64,000 bases of DNA from the NCBI GenBank assembly GCA_022497155.1, contig MU385715.1:1302001-1366000 (forward strand), written 5' to 3'. The stretch comes from Whalleya microplaca. Lineage: Eukaryota; Ascomycota; Sordariomycetes; Xylariales; Xylariaceae. The translations under genes were made by a program, and so were the position numbers. The notes below the pieces were generated by a model. That model searched no databases. It had not been told where the DNA came from and saw nothing but the letters and a program-made list of their open reading frames with translations. Of this stretch, positions 1 through 9,850 are shown piece by piece; the stretch's first letter is position 1, and every line of letters begins with the position of its first letter.

Positions 1-779
1 ACTCGTGTGAATGATAGAATACCACAATGAAGCTTATTTGGTTCATGCAGTAGCTAGGTAATACAGCTGGCCCTATCAATGTTATGAGTGGTTGCTACAT
101 CATCGAATGTCTTAATACTGAATAGTCAAGTTTATCCCCACATTCAAGTATTTTAAGATAGATTCATTATCAACCGCAATATTAAGTTTGATATTTCTCG
201 CTCGTCCTCGACCGTTACAACCATGTTTTACAAAATCAGAAGTGTTTCACCCACGTCAAAAATGATAACAACTACAATTAGTTTCAAACGCATCGAAATT
301 AGACGTTCATTCTCTAATTTATTTGTTTATCATGTTTACTTCGGTAGCTTCGATGATTAATTGCCATTAACTGTATTAGTATTCACAGAGCGGTCTCTTG
401 GCACTCGACGGTCTGGTTGATACTGCCTCGGTCTGTTATAAGAAACACTTACCTCGTGCAACTCGTAAGTTAGTAAGACTTGAGCTGCATGTTGTTTAGA
501 ATTGATTCCTGTTGACTGAAATATGTTTTGGATGGACCCTATGGGTGTCGGTGTATGTACGGATTGGTTTACGTATCACAAAATGTCGGTCAACGCTCAA
601 CTACTTCCCCACAGTAGACCCTTCAAACTCACCAAACACGGGGCAGATTGACAGTGGCAGCGCTCCATTATTTTCTCTATTGTTGCATTTCACACTTTGT
701 TCCGCGGCCGGCAACACGTCTCCTCATTCTCCTAACTCCTGCTTGCGTAATACTGCTTGTTATCGGTGCGACTGCAAAC
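1..779. other. Intergenic flank and likely 5' UTR of the vWA-like gene
   Basis: I see no convincing gene here. Base composition is normal, without RIP bias. An in-frame ATG at 648 would add 44 residues to the next gene, but that extension is hydrophobic and cysteine-rich and unlike the body of the protein, so I treat the stretch as leader or promoter. No clear TATA box or repeat was recognised. Confidence 0.5.
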
Positions 780-1574
780 ATGGAGACATACACCCAAGAC
801 GACGCAACAGGCGTCCCCCAGGCACCGGGAAATGAACACACAGAACTACTCTCTTTTCTACAGTATTTTGAGACCCTGTTTATCGTTGACGATTCCGATC
901 ACATGAAAAGACAATGGAGTGACGTATCGGCCCTCATCCAGGCCGTCGCCCCAATCTGTCTCAAGTACGACGAAAACGGCATTGACATCTACTTCATCAA
1001 TCACCGACCCTTGTTCTACTTCCCGGGCATGTCCGTGCGCAAGTCCGGGTACAACCACATCGGCAAAGTCCACAGCGACAGCGGGAAGCGCGACAGCGCG
1101 CAGGCCATCTTCCGCGACGTCAAGGCTGGCGGTAAATGCAAGCTAGGCGCGCGGCTAAAGAAGATACTGTCGTGGTACATCGAGCAGCTGAAGGCGGATC
1201 CGCAGCGGGCCCCGCTCAACATCATCGTCATCACAGCCGGCATCTCAGACGACGACTTCACGGCGCCCCTCCTCGAGGCCGCGAAGGCGCTCGACGGCAT
1301 GAAGGCCCCGGAGCATCAGCTCGGCGTGATGCTCTTCCAGCTCGGCGATAATGAGGAGGCGCGGAAGAAATTTGAGCATGCGGACGATCACATGTGGAAG
1401 GCGGCGGGTACTCGTGATATTGTCGACACCGTGGCGTGGCGTGGCTGGCCCGCAAGCTTCACCTCGGATGACATGGTGAAAGCGGTGTTGGGTGCGGTGT
1501 CTAAGAAGATGGACGGGGCCAAGTCAGCACTGGCGGGTACGGCGCCTCCAGAGCGTCGTGAGACGACTATCTGA
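780..1574 (+). CDS. von Willebrand factor A-like domain protein, metal site degenerate
   Basis: Predicted 264-residue soluble protein, no intron. I start at the ATG at 780 (context gcaaacATGg) rather than 648. From about residue 30 the order of elements fits a fungal vWA fold: a first beta strand ending FIVDDSDHM (residues 34-42), an amphipathic helix, a GKCKLGARL segment where the family usually has a Pro-Thr-Gly metal loop, and NIIVITAG where the family usually has ITDG. vWA domains bind a divalent cation through a MIDAS site (DxSxS, a Thr and an Asp) and mediate protein-protein contacts. Here the first Asp and first Ser remain (D37, S39), but the second Ser is His, the Thr is lost and the Asp is Ala. 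No signal peptide or membrane segment is seen from this start. Family assignment is from pattern recognition; the cellular role is unknown. Binding without metal, or functional decay, are both possible. Confidence 0.75.
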   Translation: METYTQDDATGVPQAPGNEHTELLSFLQYFETLFIVDDSDHMKRQWSDVSALIQAVAPICLKYDENGIDIYFINHRPLFYFPGMSVRKSGYNHIGKVHSDSGKRDSAQAIFRDVKAGGKCKLGARLKKILSWYIEQLKADPQRAPLNIIVITAGISDDDFTAPLLEAAKALDGMKAPEHQLGVMLFQLGDNEEARKKFEHADDHMWKAAGTRDIVDTVAWRGWPASFTSDDMVKAVLGAVSKKMDGAKSALAGTAPPERRETTI

Positions 1575-2134
1575 TACGGCTCCTTATGTATGGAGACCTC
1601 CATCCTCATGACTTTGTTGACCAGTTCAGAGGCTAATGAAAAAGTTGAATTGGAGCCTCTGATGTGAACGTATAGCTTCCCATATACCCTTGTTCTAGTG
1701 TCGCAAAGCCCTATTCAAGTATGAAGTGATATTGTGCTACAAACCTCTCCCACGTCCTACCCCCGTAAAACTGAAAACCTATTCTGTTGAACATGTATTT
1801 TAGGTATTTCGCGTGAAAAACATGATAACGTGTAAAACTATGACGGAATAGCACTAAACCCTATAAAATTACTTGATGTACGGAAGATAGTCGTAGAGAC
1901 GGTTGCATCTTAGTAAGAGATTGTATATGGTGTAGTTGCTGATGCGGATATGTATTTCATCTCCATAGATACATCTATTTGTAATACACATTCACTAGGC
2001 GAGCGAACCCATGTCAATATGGCACTATATCCATCAACTATTTCCTACAAGATATGTTGATCTATATAACTGCATGAACAGTGCAAACTTAGCTAAGGCT
2101 GGAGGGACTGAATGAGAACGCGTACTGACTCAAT
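1575..2134. other. Intergenic region between convergent genes
   Basis: The genes at 780-1574 (+) and 2135-3364 (-) converge here, so this should hold both 3' UTRs and terminators. The sequence is moderately AT-rich but not RIP-like. No ORF, repeat or RNA gene was recognised. Confidence 0.5.
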
Positions 2135-3364
2135 TTATGCTTCCAGAACCTTCACTCGTCTTGTGAAATCAGGGTTAATAAAAGGGTTGTGAAGTTCAGC
2201 GATTGTGCTCATACAAGCAGCTGCGGGATCCCCGCTGCTCGATAGAGAGCCTTCCCAATATTCATTGCCTGGAAAAGCATTTCCATCCCATGCATACGAA
2301 AGAACAAGGAGTTGGTTCTCATCCTCACCCTGTAATTTTGCTGCTGGATTGCGCTGCGTAAACTTCACCTTGATCCCAAATTTACCAGCTGTGGCCTTCG
2401 TCGTGTGTTGGATATCGGGGGGCACTGAGATCCATGCAAACTCTAGTGTTCCAATATGTTGGAGTGTCAATCCTAGCTCTTCCAGTGTCTCTATGAAGGC
2501 TCTCATGTAGGCCGTGGGCTGCTGTTTGTTGCATTGCCACACGCCAAGGCCTAGACCAACTACGTACACGTGCGCCTTCTTTCCTGCTGCTCGAGCACGA
2601 ATATTGGCTTCAAGTAGTAAGATGGCAGCAGTTATCTTGATGCGCGCGATGTAGACATCGATGTTAAATTGAGTAGAGGGTGCCCGTGCCACACCCAAGA
2701 AATCCTGTAAAAGCTTGGTGAGCTCTGGGTGTTGCCTCGGTTTCGCAACACTGCGCGTCATGAGCACACTGTCCATACGGTCCCCACGTTCGAACCGAGC
2801 GCCGACTAGACCAACAATAATGCCCCTGGATTCGAATGTTCCAGGTTTCATCGGAATTGCATTGTTGGATCGATTGCCATCGTTGATGAAATAGCTGGGC
2901 CCACTGACGCCGATAAAGCTGCCGAGCATGATCTCGTCATAACTTAAGTACTCTGAAAGTGATAGATACTTGTTCTTATATTCCTCTTCAGTGCCGACAC
3001 GGTCCCATTCTTCAGCTCCTATAAAGAGAGTCTGACCGTTGCGAAGTATAGTATGGTCATAAGCCCCTATGAAGACTAGGGGTCGCTTCTTTAGTAGTCT
3101 AGCTACTTGTTGCTGCCACGTCCAATCACTGCTGTACAAGATCTTTTCGTACCTACTTCCGTAGGTACGTTTGTGGGCTATGAATCTTTCGACAAGCTCT
3201 GGGAATCGGTAATGGACTACGACCCGAGTATCTTGTGCATCCTGTTTGATCACGTCGGGATTGAACTTGAGGACACTGTTGCTAGTGACTGGAGGGTCGA
3301 CTATGATTCCAGAGTGCTGTAGACCCAATGTCCTCAGACTCGACTTATTAGACCCAGAAGCCAT
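2135..3364 (-). CDS. Uncharacterised 409-residue protein, possibly DUF4804-like
   Basis: A single uninterrupted frame of 409 residues on the minus strand, starting MASGSNKSS. There is no signal peptide, no membrane helix and no intron. Conspicuous segments are SFIGVSGPSYFINDGNRSN (near residue 150), HVYVVGLGLGVWQ (near 270), SYAWDGNAFPGNEYWEG (near 355) and SGDPAAACMSTIAELHNPFI (near 375). Clustered Gly/Asn/Asp motifs close to the C-terminus suggest a nucleotide- or sugar-phosphate-type pocket, but I cannot name a catalytic residue. The motif set reminds me of the uncharacterised DUF4804 family found in fungi and some bacteria; this is recollection, not a search result. It is convergent with the vWA-like gene and divergent from the NCS1 permease. 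Codon use and base composition match neighbouring genes. I assign no function. Confidence 0.7.
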   Translation of the reverse strand: MASGSNKSSLRTLGLQHSGIIVDPPVTSNSVLKFNPDVIKQDAQDTRVVVHYRFPELVERFIAHKRTYGSRYEKILYSSDWTWQQQVARLLKKRPLVFIGAYDHTILRNGQTLFIGAEEWDRVGTEEEYKNKYLSLSEYLSYDEIMLGSFIGVSGPSYFINDGNRSNNAIPMKPGTFESRGIIVGLVGARFERGDRMDSVLMTRSVAKPRQHPELTKLLQDFLGVARAPSTQFNIDVYIARIKITAAILLLEANIRARAAGKKAHVYVVGLGLGVWQCNKQQPTAYMRAFIETLEELGLTLQHIGTLEFAWISVPPDIQHTTKATAGKFGIKVKFTQRNPAAKLQGEDENQLLVLSYAWDGNAFPGNEYWEGSLSSSGDPAAACMSTIAELHNPFINPDFTRRVKVLEA

Positions 3365-4493
3365 GGACGCTTGATATAATACCGTATGAATCGTGTTTGA
3401 CTATATATGGATGAACAGTGTGGGTCGTATTAGCTACTTGACTTTAGCACTGGAAAATTGTCGCGGATATATCGGGCGTATGTATCGGGCGTTAGTTCTG
3501 CATGGCAATTACGGGGCTGTTTTTGCGACAAGTAGGTATTGTGTTAGTTACCTGTTCGGACATAAATGCAAATAAGCAAGATTTTATGGTCACGAGGCGA
3601 ACATATGAGGCTGGTGGTAGGTGGATGTTGTATTAATGATGATGGAGTGAATGTGACTAAGTAGGTAATAAATTACCACCGCCACACGGGGAAGCAACAT
3701 CAGGTGCTCCACGCAGAAATTGTGGTTCTTACACTAGCCACAGATCTCAATGGTGAGAAATCAAGAAAATGAGGGCGTACAGAACATAATATGTGGCATG
3801 AGCATGAAAAATCTTCTGCTAGGTTGTAGATATACTTCTCATATCTTGAGCACTTGATTTCACTTTCTCTGGCATCTCATCTTCCTTTATGGTTTTTTTC
3901 TTCGGGGGGGCACCAAGGGTAATCAACTTTGAGTCGGCTCGTTGATAAAAAAAGATACATTCGAATATAGTTCACCCTCCATTTAAGGTCGTCGACGGTC
4001 TTTACAATTTTGTATTACCTATCAATCGGGAAGAAAGGTTAAAGTTAAGCAGTTTGAAATCTTTCAATTTAAAAATATAAGCCCCATTTGGTTAAATAGC
4101 ATAAATCTGAGGGATGCTCATTGGCAAGATGCATGTGTGCGGGTCTTTCTCTTATCAGGAACTAGAGATGACACCCGATGAATAATGACTTGATTAGCTG
4201 CATAACCCTTTTACATGTGGGTTGTGCCGAAATGACCTCTAAGGCAATGTGGCTTACAAAGGTTTCGTAATTGATCTAGCTGATGAGACTAGATATTTCT
4301 TTCATACATTCGCTGAGTACATGATTCGAGGTGATAGCCACTTGCTACATCCCTATATGAGCCATTATCTCTTTGCGTTGCGTGCAAGATTTTCTGATCT
4401 TCCAAGCCCCCTGAGAGTGACTCGCGTCACTTGCCTGGACATTATTCCCGAATCGTGATTTATCCACGTTTCCGTAGCGTCGAGATAAGGACC
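3365..4493. other. Divergent promoter region
   Basis: About 1.1 kb separates the minus-strand gene ending its 5' side at 3364 from the permease starting at 4494. Short open frames here (3393-3575, 4249-4458) have no recognisable content and are taken as chance. The region should hold both promoters; I could not identify a specific regulatory site. An in-frame ATG at 4431 would add 21 residues to the permease. Confidence 0.45.
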
Positions 4494-6056
4494 ATGTCTG
4501 ACGATGCGGAGATAGGCCAGGCGAAGTCTGACGCCAGTGCACTCGATGGAAAAGAAATCCGCAGCATATCGACCAACGAGCTGTATAATAACGTCCATGT
4601 GACGAAGGACAATGGCTTCTTATCCAAGCTTCGAAAAGTCGAAGCAAAACTTGATGCAAAACTTGGGATCGAGTCTCAGGCCATCGATCGCAAGCTCCCC
4701 GAGGATAGGCGCCCTGTACCATGGCATCAACAGCTGAGTATGGCGCTATTATGGGCCTCTAGTACTCTAAACACTTCTTGCTTTGCGACGGGCTTCCTTG
4801 GGCATGAACTCGGTTTATCCCTTAAGCAATCGATTGTCATCACAATTTTCGCATCCCTACTCGGTGGTGCTGTGACAGGTTTCAGCGCCACATTTGGCGC
4901 GGTCACTGGTCTTCGTCAAATCTCGGTGTCGCGGTACAGTTTTGGATGGTGGCCTAATAAGATCATTGCCGCGCTCAACACAATTGTGCAAATCGGCTGG
5001 GCGGCGGTCTCATGTATTACTGGTGGCCTAGCACTAACTGCCGTCGCGGATGGTCATCTATCACTTGTGGTTGGCATTATTATCATTGCAATAGTGGCCT
5101 TGCTGATCTCCTTCATTGGGCTAAGAGCGATTCTTGTCTATGAGCGATATGCTTGGGTCATTTATTTCGTCATCTTTATGATCTTCTTCGGAGAAACTGG
5201 TCGATATGCAGACAACGCAACCCCATCATCTCTCTCTGGTGCCGACCTCTCAGGCAGCGTTTTGAGTCTCCTTGCTATTGTCTATGGTAGTTCGGCATCC
5301 TGGTGCACTATGGCCTCGGATTATTACGTCCATTACCCGGTAGACGTCTCGCGCGTTAAAGTCTTTTTTATGACGACCTTTGGAATCACAATACCAACAT
5401 GTATCGGTATGCTCGCAGGTTGCGTCGTCTCGTCAGCCCTGAATAATAGGCCGGATTGGGCTAGTAGCTACGAAGACGACGGTATCGGCTTCCTCATTCA
5501 AGATATGCTCTATCCGCGCGGCTTCGCTAAGCTCATCCTCACGTTACTGGTCCTGTCAGGTATTAATGTAAACGTGATAAGCCTCTACAGCGCCGCTATC
5601 TCTTGCCAGCAGTTTGCTCGCCCGCTCTCGCGCATTCCTCGGTTCATTTGGACGTTCCTTTGCTTCGTTGTCATCCTGGCCGTCGCCCTTGGTGGACGCG
5701 AACAGCTTAATACGTATTTACAGAACTTCCTGTCCCTGCTTGGTTACTGGTGCACGTCTTACTTCGTCATTACCTTTCTCGAACACTACGTCTTCCGAAA
5801 GGGAAATTTCAAGAACTATGATCTCGATGCATGGAATGATCCCGAGCGGCTGCCGATCGGACTGGGCGCGCTGGCTGCGTTCCTTCTCGGGGTCGTGGCA
5901 TGGGTCATGGGTATGGTAGAAACCTGGTATGTTGGGCCGCTAGGTAAACTTATCGGAAGTTCTGGAGGAGATGTTGCCAACGAATTCGCATTTGTTGTCA
6001 CACTTATTGTGTACTTGCCGGCTCGATTTCTAGAGTTAAAGGTAACCGGGAGGTGA
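4494..6056 (+). CDS. NCS1 purine/cytosine permease (FCY2/FcyB-like)
   Basis: A 520-residue plasma-membrane nucleobase:cation symporter, intronless. I start at the ATG at 4494 (accATGt), not the in-frame ATG at 4431, because MSDDAEIG begins a normal hydrophilic NCS1 N-tail. A cytosolic tail of about 75 residues is followed by some 12 hydrophobic segments. Family landmarks are GLRQISVSRYSFGW (residues 139-152), the stretch WCTMASDYYVHY (270-281) and the NVISLYSAAISCQQ helix (about 360-373). Length and layout fit fungal purine-cytosine permeases of the Fcy2 type, which import adenine, guanine, hypoxanthine and cytosine with protons. The exact substrate cannot be read from the sequence, and closely related fungal paralogues differ in specificity. 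No frameshift or missing segment was seen. No metabolic neighbour suggests a dedicated pathway. Confidence 0.9.
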   Translation: MSDDAEIGQAKSDASALDGKEIRSISTNELYNNVHVTKDNGFLSKLRKVEAKLDAKLGIESQAIDRKLPEDRRPVPWHQQLSMALLWASSTLNTSCFATGFLGHELGLSLKQSIVITIFASLLGGAVTGFSATFGAVTGLRQISVSRYSFGWWPNKIIAALNTIVQIGWAAVSCITGGLALTAVADGHLSLVVGIIIIAIVALLISFIGLRAILVYERYAWVIYFVIFMIFFGETGRYADNATPSSLSGADLSGSVLSLLAIVYGSSASWCTMASDYYVHYPVDVSRVKVFFMTTFGITIPTCIGMLAGCVVSSALNNRPDWASSYEDDGIGFLIQDMLYPRGFAKLILTLLVLSGINVNVISLYSAAISCQQFARPLSRIPRFIWTFLCFVVILAVALGGREQLNTYLQNFLSLLGYWCTSYFVITFLEHYVFRKGNFKNYDLDAWNDPERLPIGLGALAAFLLGVVAWVMGMVETWYVGPLGKLIGSSGGDVANEFAFVVTLIVYLPARFLELKVTGR

Positions 6057-6175
6057 TCGTGATTGTCTAATGACTCGCTTCTCGTTCGTTTAGCTGAACT
6101 TCTGTACCTGATTCCTCTTATAGCTAAATAAACCGAAGTTTCTTGATAGGGGCAACTATAATGAGGAGGGGAAAA

Positions 6176-6313
6176 GGGGGGGGGGGGGGGGGGACACAAG
6201 GTGGTAAAATATTAGAAGAGATATAACAACAAATACACAAAGACACCAGCTTTAAGCTGTAAAACCNNNNNNNNNNACCCCCCCCCCCCCACCCCCCCCC
6301 CCCCCCCCCCCCG

Positions 6314-6358
<45 letters not shown>

Positions 6359-6452
6359 CCCGCCCCCCCCCCCCCCCCCCCACAAGCTGGTATACTAGTA
6401 GAAGAGAGATAACATCAACTACTCAAAGTCACCAGCTTGAAGCTGGATAACC
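6176..6452. repeat. G18 tract, 72-bp duplicate, 10-N gap, C tract of about 100, second 72-bp copy
   Basis: In order: 18 G (6176-6193), a 72-bp block (6195-6266), ten N (6267-6276), a C tract of about 100 with rare A or G (6278-6381) and a second 72-bp block (6381-6452). The two blocks align without indels and differ at about a dozen sites, all transversions and mostly C/A, G/T or T/A. That is not how natural duplicates diverge. It looks like one sequence read badly after a homopolymer on two contig ends and never merged. The true locus probably has one homopolymer and one copy of the block. Confidence 0.75.
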
Positions 6453-6496
6453 AAAAGAAACTTGCAATTACGGACAAGTAAATAGTCCTAAGTGAA

Positions 6497-6517
6497 CAAC
6501 AATACTTCGTATTGTTG
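6497..6517. other. Perfect 9-bp inverted repeat, 3-nt loop
   Basis: CAACAATAC, TTC, GTATTGTTG forms a perfect stem-loop in the intergenic region. Its role is unknown; it is not followed by a T tract. Confidence 0.4.
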
Positions 6518-7466
6518 CAGCAAGTTGCTATGTGTATAAAGGTCTCTGAAATCTGAAAGATTCTACTGAAAACTAATATAGCAACGCCTTAGCAACGCCT
6601 TGTAGATAAGGAAATCCTGTACGTACACCTCCTAAGCTACTTATCATGTAATCTCACCACACTAATGCCAGTTCAAAGGCGTCAATGGTATTTTAGCAAC
6701 TTAAATGTCAAATGAAAAAATGTGAATAAAGTTATCAAGGCACAGGGCATGTGGGGTGCCCGGGAGCTCCCTGCAGCTGCCTGTGGCACCCCTTAAGCCC
6801 CTCACAAGTGACCTGCTTAGTCATAGACTCGATGAGTAGCCGAGGAAGCTTTTTAGGTCACAGCTTTGTAGTTGACCTTTCACTCCTTAGCTTGTTACTT
6901 GCCAGCAATACACACCTATCGCCTCCTACTTCCTCGTGTCCTCATAGCACACAGCAGATAGCTTTGTCTCAAAGAATAGAGGCCTTCTAGCCACTCTTCT
7001 TCGCAGGCAGCTGTGTGGCATGTCCATCATCTCATTGTAAAAGATCTACTTTTCAAATTATGAACACTTTATATGGTTTTCGCAAAACGACGATATTCAA
7101 CCGGATACCAAAGCAACAGACAATAGAAATTGATCAATTACATTTGATTCAATGTGTTGAATATGTTAGCGTGTCTACTCTGGATATTATGTGGTCAAAT
7201 AGCGACACACGCAGCAATTACGACAGCGTTTTAGCGACAAATAGTGATGTATTATGAGACACAGTCGTGTCTTGGTGTGCTGACATAGGTAAGACAAGAT
7301 TAACAGGTGCAATTTAGAGTGTTGCATGCATTTTCTATATGCATGCCTCATAACCCCCTCTTTGCGCCTAGATCCAGTCGTGCGGGATATTCTGAATTGT
7401 ATATAACGTGCTTCATGCGGTCGACTTGTAGACGGATTCAAGCCTGCCACAGCAGACAATTCAGTT

Positions 7467-9175
7467 ATGGGGTTACTGTCACAACCCGGCCATGGGAAAT
7501 CGTCGCTACCCGACGAACTTCAACTATCTCCTCTTGGAGGTGACCTCATTGACGTAGACCATGCATTTAATTGCAATACTGCGCAAGACACCGCAGACAT
7601 GCATCGCCTAGGGAAGAACCAGGAGCTCAAGCGCAACTTCTCACTTATTTCCACCCTAGGATTCATATCGATATATATGGCGACCTGGGAGTTCGTACTC
7701 CTTTCATTGGGCCTTGGCTTAGTAAATGGGGGTTTTGGCGGCTTGTTCTGGACTTTCATCTTGACTGTCACTTGCTACGCATCCGTTGTGGCGAGTCTCG
7801 CTGAGATGGAGTCTATGGCTCCTACGAGCGGGGGACAGTATCGTAAGTTTTCCGGAGAATGCCTCCAAGTATCCTTAGTCTTTTTCGATGCGTAGACGAC
7901 TGATATGGACTATAATCAGATTGGGTTAGCGAGTTCGCGCCCGCGAGCTGCCAGCGGTTCTTGAGTTATACTACTGGATGGATGAGCACTCTCGGGTGGC
8001 TGGCTTCAACGACCAGCACCCTCTTCGTCTGCGCCTCTCTCGTCCAGTCACTGGTTGAGATTACCTACAAGGACTTTGTCTTTGTTAACTGGGAGTACAC
8101 TTTGATTGCACTTGCTTTCATTAGCATCATGATACCCTGCAATACCTGGTGGGTAGAGACTCTTCCGGTGCTTGAGACTGTATCTTTGGTCGGACATCTT
8201 GTGGGGGTTCTTATCGTGGTTATTACCCTATGGGTCATGTGCCCAAAGAATAGTGTAGCCGAGGTCTTTACTGCGGTTGTTGACAACGGAGGATGGGGAA
8301 ATGTTGGTTTGTCTTGCCTTGTGGGTCAAACCAGCGTTCTCTATTGCAACCTGGGTGAGAGACGACGCCTCTGACAGTCGAGCACATTTATTAATGCTGA
8401 TTTAGGAAGTGATAGTGCCGTACACATATCAGAGGAGGTCTCAGATGCTTCTCTCACAGTCCCACGGGTGATGTGGTGGTCTTTCCTTATGAACACGGCC
8501 CTAGGTATCATCACGTTAATCACGATGCTCTTCTGTATCGGAAGCCTGGAAGACGCGATTGCGGCCGAAGTCCCCTATCTCCAGCTATTTCTTAACACAG
8601 GCTCTACCCACGTCGCCTTAGCCCTGACAATCATCCTGCTCGTCCTAGTCATGGCGGGCAACATCACGACACTTGCCACCACATCGCGCGAGGTCTTCGC
8701 TTTCTCGCGGGACCGGGGCTTCCCCTTCAGCGCCTGGCTCTCGCGCATCGAGACGAAGCGCCATGTTCCCTTCAATGCAGTGTATGCGACAGCTTTCTGG
8801 TCCGGGATGCTCTGCTTAATCAACCTCGGCTCCACCTTTGCCTTTGAGACCATTGTCTCCCTTACGCTACTAGCTCTTTTGAGTACCTACATGTTGTCTA
8901 TCGGCTGCATACTGCGAAAACGTTTGTGCGGAGATCCATTGCCTCCGGCGCGTTGGGGTCTAGGTCGTCTCGGGCTTCCCGTTAATATTTTTGCATTTGT
9001 GTATAGTGGTTTCGCTATGGTATTTTCCTGCTTTCCAGTCGGAGTACCCATCAACACTTCGACGGCAAACTGGGCACCTGCTGTTTGGGCCGGTGTAATC
9101 CTACTCAGCTTCTTGAGTTACATTGTACATGGGAAGAATCAATTCACAGCTCCGGTCATGTTTATACAACGCTAG
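7467..9175 (+). CDS. APC-superfamily amino-acid/choline-type permease, three exons
   Basis: Exons 7467-7842, 7920-8354 and 8406-9175 join into a 526-residue frame (1,581 nt with stop). The splices restore family motifs: EMESMAPTSGGQYHWVSEF spans intron 1 (residues 113-131) and NLGSDSAVHISEE spans intron 2. A hydrophilic N-tail of about 60 residues precedes about 12 hydrophobic segments. The SDxxxHxSEE motif, the TTSREVFAFSRDRGFPFS loop and the C-terminal NWAPAVWAGV helix are typical of the fungal branch of APC transporters that contains the yeast UGA4 (GABA) and HNM1 (choline) proteins. These import amino acids, GABA, choline or polyamines across the plasma or vacuolar membrane; the substrate here cannot be told. 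The C-terminal tail ends soon after the last helix, slightly short for the family. It is the last intact gene before the RIP-degraded block. Confidence 0.88.
7843..7919 (+). other. Intron 1 of the APC permease
   Basis: Starts GTAAGT and ends TCAG, 77 nt, with an ACTGAT branch-like site upstream of the acceptor. Removing it joins GGQY to HWVSEF in frame. Without it the frame stops within the intron. Confidence 0.9.
8355..8405 (+). other. Intron 2 of the APC permease
   Basis: Starts GTGAGA and ends TTAG, 51 nt, with GCTGAT a few bases before the acceptor. Removing it restores the conserved NLGSDSAVHISEE segment. A very short intron with this branch site is typical of Pezizomycotina. Confidence 0.9.
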
Positions 9176-9850
9176 GTACGCGTGGTAGGCTACATAGAAC
9201 ACCAAGGAGTTTGCCTATACGTGATCATGGAAGAAACCATCATGATCTGAAATTGAGATTTGTCACAGTTACAGTGTGTGCAATAATCGTTTAGGTGCTA
9301 CTATGATCACTTCAGTGATAATCAATTGAAATTGTGTAAAGCCCTAAGATCTAAAAGAGCTCTGTATAATAGCTTAAAAGGTCCCTGTGAAAGAAGAGGC
9401 TTAGTTAGGGGTAACTATTACTGCAAGCCCCATTTTCTAAGGCGCCATAGCTTATACCCCTATTGTGACAGAAATACTTATCTTTTTAAATTATTGTAAG
9501 CAGATCTGTTCTATGACTGATCAGGTGGGTACATTGGGTCATACTTCAGTTTTTGTTATGATGTTGGTGTAGTTGTTTGGGTAGGGGTGTGAGCCCTCGC
9601 TATATTAAATTCACCACACCCTTTTATATTATTACCAATATTTGCTCACAGTTATACGTAAAGTGACTTTGGCTCATGGAATTCTCAAATACCAGTACCA
9701 TTTATGTCGGCCCAAAGGGACATGAAGCTAGACTTATACATGGGAGTCCCATAGGACTCCCACCAATTCCCATGGGAAGTAATGGGACTTTTATATAAAT
9801 CTCACGCTAGTAGTAAGACTCCTATAAAATTTCCCTCCTATTATATATTT
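9176..9850. other. 3' flank of the permease and junction to the AT-rich block
   Basis: Non-coding sequence in which composition shifts from ordinary to strongly AT-rich. A perfect 9-bp hairpin lies at 9741-9762 (TGGGAGTCC, CATA loop, GGACTCCCA), and a 12-bp palindrome TTCCCATGGGAA at 9767-9778, right before the composition change. From about 9,850 nearly every base step fits RIP-mutated DNA. Confidence 0.6.

Larger units (their letters stand above)
6057..7466. other. Intergenic region containing an assembly gap
   Basis: This 1.4-kb stretch between two transporter genes holds the homopolymer/gap structure described separately, a small hairpin at 6497-6517, and otherwise unremarkable sequence. 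Short open frames at 6751-6990 and 7015-7257 have no family signal and no coding character. The last few hundred bases should contain the promoter of the downstream permease. Confidence 0.5.

Noticed and set aside
648..779. Upstream ATG extending the vWA-like protein by 44 residues
   Set aside because: The extension is hydrophobic and cysteine-rich, unlike the protein body, and the ATG at 780 has the better context.
4431..4493. Upstream ATG extending the NCS1 permease by 21 residues
   Set aside because: The ATG at 4494 starts a normal family N-tail; the extra residues look like leader sequence.
6751..7257. Short plus-strand frames in the intergenic region
   Set aside because: No family signal or codon bias; composition resembles non-coding flanks.
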